Part shown: in pieces, positions 15,223-24,985 of the stretch
Position numbering within the stretch: position 1 is the stretch's first letter
How the letters are laid out: the number at the start of each line of letters is the position of its first letter
From: Elusimicrobiota bacterium
GTDB taxonomy: Bacteria; Elusimicrobiota; Elusimicrobia; Elusimicrobiales; UBA9959
Direction: 5' to 3'
Assembly (NCBI GenBank): GCA_012517285.1
Contig: JAAYVG010000043.1
Span: forward strand, 1 to 63,039
DNA: 63,039 bases
The notes under the pieces: model-generated
Told to the model about the DNA's origin: nothing
Database searches by the model: none
Seen by the model: only the letters and a program-made list of their open reading frames with translations
Position numbers and translations under genes: made by a program

Positions 15223-16272
15223 ATGGATAAGATAAGATTTGGTGTTGTTGGTGCTGGAAAGATTGGTACATTTCACACAAGAACTCTGGCTAAGATGAAA
15301 GAGGTTGATCTCGTTGGTGTTGCAGATGTTGATCTTTTAAGAGCTCAGGCCCTTGCTTGGAATAATAATACTATAGCATATGGAAACTATAAGGATCTTT
15401 TACCTCAGATTGATGCACTTGTTGTGGCTGTCCCTACACATCTCCATGCTGAGGTAGCTATGGAGGCTATGTCAAACGGGATACACTGTATGGTTGAAAA
15501 GCCAATAACTGATTCCATAGATGATGCAAAAAAAATGAGCGAGCTTTCCGAAAAAAAGGGTGTTGTTCTTCAGGTAGGGCATGTTGAAAGATTTAACCCT
15601 GCTGTTGTGGAAGCTCAAAAATATGTGAAATCGCCGCTTTATATAAATATGGAAAGGCTTGGTCCTTATGATCCGAGGGTTTCATCAATAGGGGTTACGC
15701 TTGATCTTATGATCCATGACCTTGATATCCTTCTATCGCTTGTCAATTCTGATATAGCATCTGTTGATTCAATAGGTGCAAGGGTTTTTTCAAACCATGA
15801 GGATATATCAAATGCAAGGATCAAATTTACAAACGGTGTTACGGCAGATCTCACTGCGAGCAGGATAACCTTTGAAAGAATAAGAAGAATGAGAATATAT
15901 CAGGATGAGGAGTATATATCAGTTGATTATATAAGTTCAAAGATACGAATATACAGAAAGAAGAATGATAATCCCAAAAATCTCAATGATATTGAAATAT
16001 TAGCTCCAAGGATAGAAAAACAACTTCCAATAACTCAGGAGCTGTATCATTTTATAGATTGTATCAGAAATTCTAAAAAACCTGTTACTGATGCAAACAA
16101 GGGAATAAATGCTTTAAAGCTTGCTATTGAGGTTACCGAAAATATTAAGAGATATGATTTGCCACGACAGTCAGCTGTAGAAAAATCAAAGATGTCTCAA
16201 AAGATTGGTGATGCTATAAACGCTGCAAAGGTGATTTTTGATACTAAGATGGATAATAAAACAGGTGATTGA
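15223..16272 (+). CDS. Gfo/Idh/MocA-family NAD(P)-dependent oxidoreductase
   Basis: The 349 aa protein has an N-terminal Rossmann fold (GVVGAGKIGTFH), the EKPITDS element that carries the catalytic Lys, and the HDLDILL motif of the C-terminal alpha/beta domain. It lies directly upstream of and overlaps the lpxB start region. Members in this setting act on UDP-N-acetylglucosamine-type sugars; GnnA, which oxidises the 3-position for 3-amino lipid A, is the best-known case. Its partner aminotransferase GnnB is not in the window, so the substrate remains inferred. GAGG precedes the ATG. Confidence 0.85.
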   Translation: MDKIRFGVVGAGKIGTFHTRTLAKMKEVDLVGVADVDLLRAQALAWNNNTIAYGNYKDLLPQIDALVVAVPTHLHAEVAMEAMSNGIHCMVEKPITDSIDDAKKMSELSEKKGVVLQVGHVERFNPAVVEAQKYVKSPLYINMERLGPYDPRVSSIGVTLDLMIHDLDILLSLVNSDIASVDSIGARVFSNHEDISNARIKFTNGVTADLTASRITFERIRRMRIYQDEEYISVDYISSKIRIYRKKNDNPKNLNDIEILAPRIEKQLPITQELYHFIDCIRNSKKPVTDANKGINALKLAIEVTENIKRYDLPRQSAVEKSKMSQKIGDAINAAKVIFDTKMDNKTGD

Positions 16273-16274
16273 AT

Positions 16275-17432
16275 ATGCTTAAAATTTCAAGAAACAATGA
16301 TGTGCTTGTGGTTGCTGGTGATGTCTCAGGGGATCTCCATGCATCAAACCTTGTGAGGGAGCTAAAAAAAGTTGCTCCTTCACTTATAATTCACTCAATA
16401 GGTGGGGTTCGGTTGAAAGAGGTCTCTGATAGATTTGTTTATGATCTTGTATCAAAGGGAAGTTTCGGGTTTGTGGACAGTGTTAAAAGCTTTGGGCTGT
16501 GGATAAAACTTATATCAATTGTTAGAAGATTTTTAGAGGATAAGAAACCTGCATTTGTTATTGTTGTTGATTTCTATGGGTTTAACAGACAGGTTCTCGG
16601 ACTTTCGAGGGATAGGGATATTCCAGTTTACTATTATATACCACCACAGGTCTGGGCTTCAAGACCCAAGAGAGCAAATACTATATCAAAAATATGTAAG
16701 GAGATATTTGCAATATTTCCGTTTGAGGTTGATATATATAAAAAGCTTGGTGGAAGGGTAAGTTTTTTCGGACATCCTCTGCTTGATATAGTTCCTGATG
16801 TTGACATTAATAAAAAAATAGACATAAAAAAAGATGATGATTTTGATTATAAGATAGGAATACTCCCAGGTTCAAGGAGATCGGAGATAGAAAATCACCT
16901 CGGAGTTTTTTCAAAAATTTTTAGCAACATAGAAAGCAAATTTAAAAATTCTAAGGGCTATGTGTTTGCTGTCAATGAGTTTGGTGATGAATACTATGAA
17001 AGAATCATTGCCGAAAATTATACAGGAAACAATATCAGAGTTGTGAGGGATAATAACTACAGCATAAGAAAGGATATGACATTCTGTCTTACATGTTCCG
17101 GTACTGCAACGCTTGAAAATGCACTCATGGGTGTGCCGATGATTGTCGGATATAAGACTTCAAGAATAAACTATGAGCTTTCAAGAGCCGTGATAAGAAT
17201 ACCATATATATCGCTTGTCAATATAATACTTAAAAGGGAGGCTGTTAAGGAGTTTATTCAGGGCGATTTAAGGGTTAATAAAATATCAGCTTATGTCATT
17301 GATCTGTTGCATGATAATGACAAATATAATGCTATGGTCAGTGAGATATACAGCATAAGAAAGATGTTAGGTGAAAGTGGGGTGAATAAAAGAATTGCAG
17401 AAAAGATAGTATCAGATTTTGAGATAATATGA
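16275..17432 (+). CDS. lpxB: Lipid-A-disaccharide synthase
   Basis: This GT19 glycosyltransferase condenses UDP-2,3-diacylglucosamine with lipid X. Visible family features are VVAGDVSGDLHASNLVREL at the N-terminus, GHPLLDIVPD, ILPGSRRSEIENHL and LTCSGTATLENALMGVPMIVGYK. Length (385 aa) is normal. ATG 16275 is preceded by AGGTGA at 6 nt; a TTG two codons earlier is less likely. It overlaps msbA by 4 nt. Confidence 0.95.
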   Translation: MLKISRNNDVLVVAGDVSGDLHASNLVRELKKVAPSLIIHSIGGVRLKEVSDRFVYDLVSKGSFGFVDSVKSFGLWIKLISIVRRFLEDKKPAFVIVVDFYGFNRQVLGLSRDRDIPVYYYIPPQVWASRPKRANTISKICKEIFAIFPFEVDIYKKLGGRVSFFGHPLLDIVPDVDINKKIDIKKDDDFDYKIGILPGSRRSEIENHLGVFSKIFSNIESKFKNSKGYVFAVNEFGDEYYERIIAENYTGNNIRVVRDNNYSIRKDMTFCLTCSGTATLENALMGVPMIVGYKTSRINYELSRAVIRIPYISLVNIILKREAVKEFIQGDLRVNKISAYVIDLLHDNDKYNAMVSEIYSIRKMLGESGVNKRIAEKIVSDFEII

Positions 17433-19171
17433 AGATATCCCCAGAACAGAAAAAATTATACAAATCGCTTTTTTCCTATTTAAAACCACACAAGAAAAGA
17501 ATGGTTATAGCATTTGTTTCTATGGCTGTGCTCGCCGGAATAAGAGGGTTGATAGTTTATCTTGTTGGTCCGTTCATTCAGGGTATATTCATAGATAAAA
17601 ACACAAAAATGGTAAAGATTTTGCTTATAGTTTTGCCAATTCTTTTTATCATAAGATTGCTTGCTGAGTACATAAACAATTATGTTATGAACTATATAGG
17701 CCAGAAGACTGTCCAGCAGATGAGAGAGGATATTTTTATTAAAATACACGAGTTGCCTATGGAGTTTTACTGGAGATCAAAGACCGGTGATATACTTAGC
17801 AGGGTTATGAACGATATAGGAAATATACAGAGTGCTGTTCAGTTCATACCACTTTATGGTGTCCGTGATATGCTCACGGTCATATTTGTTACATTCTTTT
17901 TATTTTATATAAATTTTAAGTTAGCTATATTTTCACTTGTTTTCCTGCCTTTTTCGCTTGTGGCACTAAGAATTTTTGGAAAAAAGATGAGAAAATATTC
18001 CAGAGATTCTCAGCGGCTCATAAGTGATGTATCAAACAGCTTTCAGGAGAGCCTTGGAGCAATACCAATAATAAAGGCATATAACTATGAGGATGAGTCA
18101 GTAAAAAAATTCAGATTTTCAAATCAGGAGTATTTCAATAAGGTTATGAAGTATCTGAGGGCTACGTCACTCTCAGGACCTGTTATGGAGTTTATAGGAA
18201 GCATGGTTGTTTATGTTCTTATATTTATTGGCTACAAGTGGATAATGAGCGGTCAGATAACTGCTGGAGTTTTCTTTTCATTTATAGCAGCATTTGTTAC
18301 TGTTTACATGCCTTTTAAAAATATCTCTAATATGAATTCAAAGCTTCAGATAGGAATGGCAAGTTGGGAGAGAATATACAGTTTATTGAATGAAAAAAAG
18401 GTTGTTGAGGTCAAAAGCAATCCTGTGGTTCTAAAAAATCCAAAGGGAAAAATAGAGTTCAAAAATGTTCATTATAAATATCCAACATCTGATGGATATG
18501 TTTTAAATGATATCAATCTTGTTATAAATCCAAATGATATCGTGGCCTTTGTCGGGAGTTCAGGGAGCGGGAAGAGCACGATAATACAGCTGTTATTGAG
18601 ATTTTTTGATCCTGTTAAGGGGCAGATACTCATAGATGATTACGATATAAGAGATCTTGATCTAAAATCGCTTAGAGAATTTATGAGCATAGTGACTCAG
18701 GACACGATAGTTTTTAATGATACAATAGAAAACAACATAAGGGTTGGAAGGCTTGATTCAACAGAAAAGGATATTCTTGAAGCAATAGAGGTTTCTGATT
18801 CATATAATTTTATCAAGAAAATGCCACAGGGCTTAAAAACTGTGATAGGTGAGCATGGCTTAAAGGTTTCAGGTGGGCAGAAGCAGAGGCTTGCGATAGC
18901 AAGAGCGGTTGTAAGGAAACCGAGGATACTGCTCCTTGACGAGGCCACATCAAACCTTGACTCAAAGAGTGAAGAGGTTGTTCAAAAGGCTATAGAAAAT
19001 GTTTTAAAGGAAAAGACAGTTGTTATGACAGCTCATAGACTTTCCACAGTGGTTAATGCTGATCAGATATTTGTTTTAAAAAATGGTGAGGTGGTTGAGC
19101 ATGGAAAGCACGATGAGCTTATAAAGCATAATGGTGAATACTATAATCTGTACAAAAAACAGAATATTTAG
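17429..19171 (+). CDS. msbA: MsbA-type lipid A export ABC transporter
   Basis: The 580 aa half-transporter has an N-terminal six-helix ABC exporter domain (about 1-320) and a C-terminal ATPase with Walker A GSSGSGKST, signature VSGGQKQRL, Walker B ILLLDEATSNLD and the H-loop MTAHRLST. Position after lpxB supports a lipid A core flippase role in the inner membrane. Its start overlaps the lpxB stop (ATGA). Confidence 0.92.
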   Translation: MKISPEQKKLYKSLFSYLKPHKKRMVIAFVSMAVLAGIRGLIVYLVGPFIQGIFIDKNTKMVKILLIVLPILFIIRLLAEYINNYVMNYIGQKTVQQMREDIFIKIHELPMEFYWRSKTGDILSRVMNDIGNIQSAVQFIPLYGVRDMLTVIFVTFFLFYINFKLAIFSLVFLPFSLVALRIFGKKMRKYSRDSQRLISDVSNSFQESLGAIPIIKAYNYEDESVKKFRFSNQEYFNKVMKYLRATSLSGPVMEFIGSMVVYVLIFIGYKWIMSGQITAGVFFSFIAAFVTVYMPFKNISNMNSKLQIGMASWERIYSLLNEKKVVEVKSNPVVLKNPKGKIEFKNVHYKYPTSDGYVLNDINLVINPNDIVAFVGSSGSGKSTIIQLLLRFFDPVKGQILIDDYDIRDLDLKSLREFMSIVTQDTIVFNDTIENNIRVGRLDSTEKDILEAIEVSDSYNFIKKMPQGLKTVIGEHGLKVSGGQKQRLAIARAVVRKPRILLLDEATSNLDSKSEEVVQKAIENVLKEKTVVMTAHRLSTVVNADQIFVLKNGEVVEHGKHDELIKHNGEYYNLYKKQNI

Positions 19172-19206
19172 TTTAACTCTTAACTTTTCTGTGCTGTAAA
19201 ATAGCT

Positions 19207-20646
19207 ATGGATTTTAAAGAACTTGTAAATAAATTTAAAGAATATTCAAACACTGATACGACTCTTCTTGAACTCGCATATGATTTTGCTAAAAAAGCCC
19301 ATGGTGAACAGAAAAGAGCCAGCGGTGAGATGTATTTCGTTCATGTCTATGAGGTTGCTGTAATACTCTGTAACCTTAGAATGGATATAAACACTGTTTG
19401 TGCAGGACTCCTCCACGATGTCCTTGAGGATACTCAAGTAACTCCTGATATATTAAAAAAAGAATTTGGTGATGAAATATGTAACCTTGTTGATGGAGTA
19501 ACAAAGATAGATGGGCTTCACTTCTCGTCAAAGGATGAGGAACAGGCACAGAACTGGCGAAAGATGATAATAGCAACAGCTAAGGATGTAAGGGTTATAA
19601 TCATAAAATTAGCCGATAGACTTCATAATATGAGAACGCTTGAATACCTTTCAAATGAGAAGCAAAAAGATATAGCATATGAAACCCTTACCCTCTATGC
19701 ACCCATAGCACACAGGTTAGGCATATTTAACATAAAAAATGAGCTTGAGGATCTATCGTTTAAATATCTGTATCCTGAGGATTATAAAAAACTAAAGCTT
19801 CAGGTGGACAACAGCTATGCAAAGAGGGAAGAGATACTGAAAGTTTTTAGTGATAAGATACATGATATACTCAAAAAATCAGGGGTTGAGTACAGAATAC
19901 TTTATAGAGCAAAAAATCTTTATTCAATATACAGAAAGATGCAGAATCAAAATAAGCCTTTTGAAGAAATACAGGACACCCTTGGTATAAGAATAATAAC
20001 GGATACTGTTCTTAACTGTTATGCTATATTAGGTGTTATCCACTCCAATTTTAAACCATTAAGCGGTAGCTTTACAGATTATATAGCTATGCCTAAGAGC
20101 AATCTTTATCAGAGTCTTCATACCACAGTGCTTTCTCCAGGTGGTGAGCCAATAGAGATACAGATAAGAACAGAGGATATGCACAGGATATCTGAGTATG
20201 GAATAGCAGCTCACTGGAGATACAAGCATGGCAATGTGGTTGATGGTCAGCTCAATGATAAATTAAACTGGGCAAGACAGTGGATAGAGTGGATGAATGA
20301 TATAGAAAGCCCTCATGAATTTATGGAGATGTTTAAGACAGAGCTTGATGTTGAGGAGATATTTGTATTTACGCCTAAGGGTGATGTAAAGGCCTTGCCA
20401 AAGGGTTCTACCCCTGTTGACTTTGCTTACTCTATACATACCGATATCGGCGAACATTGCTTTGCAGCGAGGGTTAATTCAAAGATTGAAAAACTGGATT
20501 ATGAGCTTAAGAGTGGTGATGTTTGCGAAATAATAACAAGAAAGAATATGACACCGAACAAGGACTGGCTTAACTTTGTAAAATCTCAGAGGGCACGATC
20601 CAAGATAAAAAAATATCTCAGGGAACACGGGAATACGGACATATAA
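19207..20646 (+). CDS. RelA/SpoT (p)ppGpp synthetase/hydrolase lacking the C-terminal domain
   Basis: The order is an HD hydrolase domain (H46, H70-D71, E74-D75 in LLHDVLEDT), a synthetase domain (about 215-335, with KSNLYQSLHTTV and EIQIRTEDMHRISEYGIAAHW) and a TGS domain (about 383-445, FVFTPKGDVKALPKGSTPVDFAY). It ends at residue 479 just after KSQRARSKIKKYLREHG, so the helical, zinc-finger and ACT regions of a normal ~720 aa RSH are absent. Both catalytic domains look intact. Low-complexity repeats begin immediately after the stop, and a terminator follows. Confidence 0.92.
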   Translation: MDFKELVNKFKEYSNTDTTLLELAYDFAKKAHGEQKRASGEMYFVHVYEVAVILCNLRMDINTVCAGLLHDVLEDTQVTPDILKKEFGDEICNLVDGVTKIDGLHFSSKDEEQAQNWRKMIIATAKDVRVIIIKLADRLHNMRTLEYLSNEKQKDIAYETLTLYAPIAHRLGIFNIKNELEDLSFKYLYPEDYKKLKLQVDNSYAKREEILKVFSDKIHDILKKSGVEYRILYRAKNLYSIYRKMQNQNKPFEEIQDTLGIRIITDTVLNCYAILGVIHSNFKPLSGSFTDYIAMPKSNLYQSLHTTVLSPGGEPIEIQIRTEDMHRISEYGIAAHWRYKHGNVVDGQLNDKLNWARQWIEWMNDIESPHEFMEMFKTELDVEEIFVFTPKGDVKALPKGSTPVDFAYSIHTDIGEHCFAARVNSKIEKLDYELKSGDVCEIITRKNMTPNKDWLNFVKSQRARSKIKKYLREHGNTDI

Positions 20647-20648
20647 GT

Positions 20649-20757
20649 AGTGGACAGTGATCAGAAAAGACAAAAAGCAATAGTGGACGGTAAGCAGTGA
20701 ATAAGATGTTTCCTTTTGCTGAACACTGTTAACTACCCACTGCTCACTATCTGTGCC
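20649..20757. repeat. AGTGGACAGTGATCAG-type repeats forming an imperfect inverted pair
   Basis: The left half is made of GTGGACAGTGATCAG / AGTGGACGGTAAGCAGTG words. The right half (AACACTGTTAACTACCCACTGCTCAC) is roughly their complement. The tract directly follows the relA stop codon. A related tract lies at 50588-50706. Confidence 0.65.
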
Positions 20758-20888
20758 CGAAGGACCTAAAATCATATAGTAAATAAAACTTTAAATTAAA
20801 GGGCAATATGTCCCTGATTATTTCGGTAAAATTGTTATAGAATATTTATATAGATTTAATGATTAGAAAATATCACTGAATTCCCTCT

Positions 20889-20924
20889 CCCCCTTTTCTT
20901 AATTGGAAAGGGGGTCTTTTTTTT
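20889..20924 (+). terminator. Rho-independent terminator after relA
   Basis: CCCCCTTT pairs with AAAGGGGG (extendable by a G-T and a C-G pair) around the loop TTAATT, followed by TC and eight T's. It lies 240 bp past the relA stop and probably ends the gfo-lpxB-msbA-relA transcript. Confidence 0.85.
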
Positions 20925-20981
20925 ATCATAGAATATAATTTTGATGATTACGATTACTAAAATTCTTCTGACATAAACTGA

Positions 20982-22283
20982 TTAAAGCAGCTCTGATACA
21001 AGCTTTGCTAACTCACTCCTTTCAGTTTTTGTGAATGTTATATGACCATAGATTGATTGACCCTTAAACCTGTCAACTATGTATGTTAGACCGTTTGAAG
21101 CTATATCAAGGTAAGGATTGTCTATCTGATATGGGTCGCCTGTTACTACGACCTTTGTTCCTTCGCCTGCTCGTGATAGAATTGTTTTTATTTCATGGGG
21201 AGTAAGATTTTGGGCATCATCGACTATCATATACTGCTTTGGAAGTGTTCTTCCCCTTATATGTGTTACTGATGCTATCTCAAGCTTGTTCTGCTGAAGC
21301 AGATAATCAAACTTAGAAATACCTTCCTCAGGATGTTTTTTATCCATAATAAATTCTAAATTATCATATATCGCACCTGACCAGCTCTGAAGCTTTTCAT
21401 CCATGCTGCCCGGCAAAAATCCTATATCCTTTCCCACAGGAACTACTGAGCGGCATACCACAACCCTTCTGTAAATATTTGCATCAATGGTTTTGTGGAG
21501 TGCACAGGAAAGTGATATTAGTGTCTTGCCTGTTCCAGCTGTTCCTAAAAGTGTTACGAGCTTTATATTGTCATCAAGCAGGAGTTCCATTGCAAATCTT
21601 TGTTCCTTGTTCAGAGGCCTTATTCCCCATGGAGATTGCTCTGGAGCAATATTTTTTATTACTGATGTATCGTTGTATGGAACCCTTCCAAGCGCTGCTT
21701 TTTTGCTATCCGAGTTAGATTTAAGTATAACAAATTCATTTGGGAATGAACTCTTCAGTATATTCTTTATTTGTTTTTTTGCATAAAATTCTTCTATGAC
21801 AGAATCATCAACCTCGAGCGTATCTGTTCCTGAGTAAAGCTCGTCTATGTTTACCTTACCAGTTTCATAATCCTCAGCTTTTAAACCGAGTGCTTCTGCT
21901 TTTAATCTTAGGTTTATATCCTTTGATACCATTATTGAGTTTTTTGTTTTTTTATTATAGTAGTATGCAACATTCAATATCCTGTCATCCATGAGGATTT
22001 TTGAAAATCCCGGTGGCAGGTCAAATTCATGCTCCATCTCTATTTTAATTATTCCATTATCCTTTGTTTTAACCCCTTTATCAAGCCTTCCATTTGCTCG
22101 TAGCTCATCCAGCTTTCTTGAAACTATTCTTACATTCTTACCCTTTTCATCGGCATGACTTTTAAATGTATCAAGCTCCTCTATCACTGCTATTGGAATG
22201 ACAACAGTATTATCCTCAAATTTTAAAAAAGCAAGAGGATCATGGATCAAAACATTTGTATCAAGTATATAAACTTTTTTCAT
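20982..22283 (-). CDS. PIN-PhoH fusion protein (PhoH2/YlaK type)
   Basis: The 433 aa protein has an N-terminal PIN RNase domain (VYILDTNVLIHDP, later acidic residues in DRILNVAYY and SKDINLRLKA) and a C-terminal PhoH ATPase with Walker A LGTAGTGKT and Walker B MIVDDAQNLTP. Such fusions are ATP-dependent RNA-unwinding ribonucleases. The start is ATG 22283, with AAAGGAG 5 nt upstream; an in-frame TTG earlier would lie on the RBS itself. It is on the minus strand, downstream of mntP. Confidence 0.92.
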   Translation of the reverse strand: MKKVYILDTNVLIHDPLAFLKFEDNTVVIPIAVIEELDTFKSHADEKGKNVRIVSRKLDELRANGRLDKGVKTKDNGIIKIEMEHEFDLPPGFSKILMDDRILNVAYYYNKKTKNSIMVSKDINLRLKAEALGLKAEDYETGKVNIDELYSGTDTLEVDDSVIEEFYAKKQIKNILKSSFPNEFVILKSNSDSKKAALGRVPYNDTSVIKNIAPEQSPWGIRPLNKEQRFAMELLLDDNIKLVTLLGTAGTGKTLISLSCALHKTIDANIYRRVVVCRSVVPVGKDIGFLPGSMDEKLQSWSGAIYDNLEFIMDKKHPEEGISKFDYLLQQNKLEIASVTHIRGRTLPKQYMIVDDAQNLTPHEIKTILSRAGEGTKVVVTGDPYQIDNPYLDIASNGLTYIVDRFKGQSIYGHITFTKTERSELAKLVSELL

Positions 22284-22351
22284 ATAAGCTCCTTTCAATA
22301 TTGATATATTCTAAAATATGCTAAACCATAAATACATTATAGAAAATAATT

Positions 22352-22918
22352 CTATATTATGTGTGAGATGAGAGTTTTAAAACCAAGCAATACCAGAATA
22401 ACTCCTGCTATAGTTTCCATCCTGTTTTCAAAAAAATGTTTGCCTGTATAACCAATTGCGTTGCCCGCTATGCTCATAATAAATGATATTGCTCCTATTA
22501 TTATTACAGGAAGAAGTATTGAAGTTTTTATCAGTGAAAAGGTAAAGCCGATTGCAAGTGCATCAACGCTTGTTGCTACTGCAAGTATTATAAGTGTTTT
22601 AAACCCAAAAGGGCAGCCTCTGTTTTCATTGCAGTTTAATTCATCTATTTTTTTGCTCTCATATATCATCTTTGTCCCTATGGCTACAAGTATGATAAAG
22701 GCTATCCAGTGATCTATTTTTGAGATATAGTTTATTAAATTCAAACCCAAAAAAAATCCTATGACTGGCATAATTGCTTGAAAAACTCCAAAAAAGAAAG
22801 CCATTCTAAAGATGTGTCTTATGTTTATGTATTTCATTGTTCCACCGCTTGATATGCTTACGGCAAAACAATCTGCTGAAAGGCTCAAGGCTATTAACAG
22901 AATTTCTAAGAAGCTCAT
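22352..22918 (-). CDS. mntP: Putative manganese efflux pump MntP
   Basis: This six-helix membrane protein (188 aa) has the duplicated MntP motifs LSLSADCFAVSISSG and VATSVDALAIGFTF, whose Asp residues line the proposed ion path. It exports Mn2+ across the inner membrane. ATG 22918 is preferred over a GTG one codon upstream. It is divergent from secE. Confidence 0.9.
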   Translation of the reverse strand: MSFLEILLIALSLSADCFAVSISSGGTMKYINIRHIFRMAFFFGVFQAIMPVIGFFLGLNLINYISKIDHWIAFIILVAIGTKMIYESKKIDELNCNENRGCPFGFKTLIILAVATSVDALAIGFTFSLIKTSILLPVIIIGAISFIMSIAGNAIGYTGKHFFENRMETIAGVILVLLGFKTLISHII

Positions 22919-22984
22919 CACTATATTTTATAATTTTTAAATGAATAATAATATAATCATCATTTTTTTGTATAATATTATAAT

Positions 22985-23194
22985 ATGGAAAAAATTATAA
23001 AATTGCCAAAAACGCTCGTTGAGTTTTTTAAGGAAGCTTATGCTGAGTTAAAAAAGGTTACATGGTTATCAAGACAGGATGCCATCAAGGCAACATATGG
23101 AGTTTTTATAGTTGTCATATTTTTTGCTATATATGTTGGAATTCTTGATTTTGTGATAAGCAAAATTATGGCTCTTATCATGGGTACGAGATAA
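22985..23194 (+). CDS. secE: Preprotein translocase subunit SecE
   Basis: The 69 aa protein has the amphipathic helix FFKEAYAELKKVTWLSRQDA followed by one membrane segment (about 38-62), as in single-span SecE. It is followed 15 nt later by nusG, the universal gene order. Confidence 0.95.
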   Translation: MEKIIKLPKTLVEFFKEAYAELKKVTWLSRQDAIKATYGVFIVVIFFAIYVGILDFVISKIMALIMGTR

Positions 23195-23209
23195 TAAAGG
23201 AGTAATAAA

Positions 23210-23737
23210 ATGGCTTATAAATGGTATGTGCTTAATATAAAAACTGGCTACGAAGATAAGGTCAAGGATGCAATACTTACCAAAAAAGAAAACAATGAGC
23301 TCCCTCAGGAAGTTGATGTTTTAATACCTACGGAAAATGTTCTTGCTGTGAAAAATAATAAAAAAGAGATAAGAAAAAGAAAATTTTTTCCTGGATACCT
23401 TATTGTTCATATAGATTTGAATGAGGATATTTACTGGAAGATAAAAACTATAACTGGAGTCAGCGGCTTTCTCGGTGGAAGCACTCCGACACCTCTTACT
23501 GATGATGATGTAAAAAGTTTGATGACCAAGATAGAGGAAACAAGTAAGGAAAATCCAAAGCCAGCTGTTGATTTTTATAAGGGTGAGATGGTGAGAATAA
23601 CAGAAGGTCCATTCAAACATTTTACAGGTGTTGTTGATGATGTTAATTTGCAGAAGTCAAAGCTTCTTGTGATTGTTACTATATTTGATAGACCTACTCC
23701 TGTGGAGCTTGATTTCTTACAGGTGGAGAAGGTATAA
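23210..23737 (+). CDS. nusG: Transcription elongation/antitermination factor NusG
   Basis: The 175 aa protein has an NGN domain (WYVLNIKTGYEDKVKDAI, then RKFFPGYLIVHIDL) and a C-terminal KOW domain (GEMVRITEGPFKHFTGVV). It binds RNA polymerase and couples it to Rho or ribosomes. AAGGAG precedes the start. It sits between secE and rplK. Confidence 0.97.
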   Translation: MAYKWYVLNIKTGYEDKVKDAILTKKENNELPQEVDVLIPTENVLAVKNNKKEIRKRKFFPGYLIVHIDLNEDIYWKIKTITGVSGFLGGSTPTPLTDDDVKSLMTKIEETSKENPKPAVDFYKGEMVRITEGPFKHFTGVVDDVNLQKSKLLVIVTIFDRPTPVELDFLQVEKV

Positions 23738-23752
23738 ATATAAGGAGATTAT

Positions 23753-24184
23753 ATGGCAGTAAAAAAAATAAAAGTTCAGATAAAACTTCAGGTTCCGGCA
23801 GGACAGGCTAATCCTGCACCACCAATAGGTCCTGCGCTTGGACAGCATGGTGTGAATATAATGGATTTCTGTAAACAGTTTAATGAAAAAACAAAAAAAT
23901 TAGATCAGGGTATGCCGATACCTGTTGTGATAACTGTTTATGAGGACAGGAGCTTTGTTTTTATAACAAAGATGCCTCCGATGTCAGCTCTCATAAAAAA
24001 AGCTTGTGGAATTGCAAAGGGTTCAAGCCATCCAAACAAGGATAAGGTTGCAAAAATTACACTCCAACAGGCTGAAGAGATAGCAAAACAGAAGCTTCCT
24101 GATCTCAACACAAAGGATGTAAAGAGTGCTGTTGAGATGGTAAAGGGAGCAGCAAGAAGTATGGGAGTAGATGTAGTAGAATAA
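23753..24184 (+). CDS. rplK: 50S ribosomal protein L11
   Basis: The 143 aa protein has the N-terminal signature [27 protein letters not shown] and the rRNA-binding C-terminal domain ([22 protein letters not shown]). It belongs to the GTPase-associated centre of the large subunit. AAGGAG lies before the start. Confidence 0.97.
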   Translation: MAVKKIKVQIKLQVPAGQANPAPPIGPALGQHGVNIMDFCKQFNEKTKKLDQGMPIPVVITVYEDRSFVFITKMPPMSALIKKACGIAKGSSHPNKDKVAKITLQQAEEIAKQKLPDLNTKDVKSAVEMVKGAARSMGVDVVE

Positions 24185-24233
24185 TGTATTTTGAGGGAGT
24201 TCTAAAAAAACGCTAACACCTCAGGGAGATAAA

Positions 24234-24917
24234 ATGGGAAAAAGAATAGAAAATGTAAAGAAGAGTATAGATCTTAACAAAAAATATTCAGTTGAAGATA
24301 CTGTGAAGCTTATAAAAGAAAAGGCTAATGCTAAATTTGATGAGACTGTAGAACTTCATATAAAGCTTGGTATTGACCCTAAAAAAGCTGATCAGAATGT
24401 TAGAGGGACAATTCCGCTACCACATGGGACTGGGAAAAAAATAAGGGTTGCTGTTATAGCAAAGGGTGAGAAGGTCAATGAAGCAAAAGAGGCAGGGGCT
24501 GATTTGGTTGGATCAACTGAGATTATTGATGAGATTTCAAAGGGAAAGATTGATTTCGATGTTCTTGTGGTAACCCCTGATATTATGAAGGATATTGCAA
24601 AGTTAGGAAAAATCTTAGGTCCAAAGGGGCTTATGCCAAATCCTAAATCTGGAACTGTTACATTTTCTATCGGGCCGGCTGTGAAAGAGATAAAGGCTGG
24701 AAGAATAGAGTTTAAAAATGATGCTTATGGGATAATTCATACCGGTTGTGGAAAAAAATCTTTTTCCGATACTGATCTTGTTGAGAATATAAAAGCCATT
24801 ATTGATTCAGTTATTAAGGCAAAGCCGTCAACATCAAAGGGCAAATATATTCAGTCAATTTATTTATCAAGCACCATGGGCCCTGGCATTCCTGTTAAGT
24901 TTGAAGAAGAAGCTTAA
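24234..24917 (+). CDS. rplA: 50S ribosomal protein L1
   Basis: The 227 aa protein has VELHIKLGIDPKKADQNVRG, LPHGTGKKIRVAV and the GPKGLMPNPKSGTV motif that contacts 23S rRNA. L1 usually also represses the rplKA mRNA. The gene is followed by a strong terminator and by skp-lpxD, not by rplJ-rplL-rpoBC as in most bacteria. Confidence 0.97.
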   Translation: MGKRIENVKKSIDLNKKYSVEDTVKLIKEKANAKFDETVELHIKLGIDPKKADQNVRGTIPLPHGTGKKIRVAVIAKGEKVNEAKEAGADLVGSTEIIDEISKGKIDFDVLVVTPDIMKDIAKLGKILGPKGLMPNPKSGTVTFSIGPAVKEIKAGRIEFKNDAYGIIHTGCGKKSFSDTDLVENIKAIIDSVIKAKPSTSKGKYIQSIYLSSTMGPGIPVKFEEEA

Positions 24918-24926
24918 ATCATTAAG

Positions 24927-24971
24927 ATAATACCATACATCCTTTGTTCGGTTGTATGGTATTATTTTTTT
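24927..24971 (+). terminator. Rho-independent terminator after rplA
   Basis: A perfect 13 bp stem (ATAATACCATACA with its complement) closes a loop of about 13 nt and is followed by seven T's. It begins 9 nt after the rplA stop, so secE-nusG-rplK-rplA is a complete transcription unit. Confidence 0.93.
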
Positions 24972-24985
24972 AGTAAAATAATATT

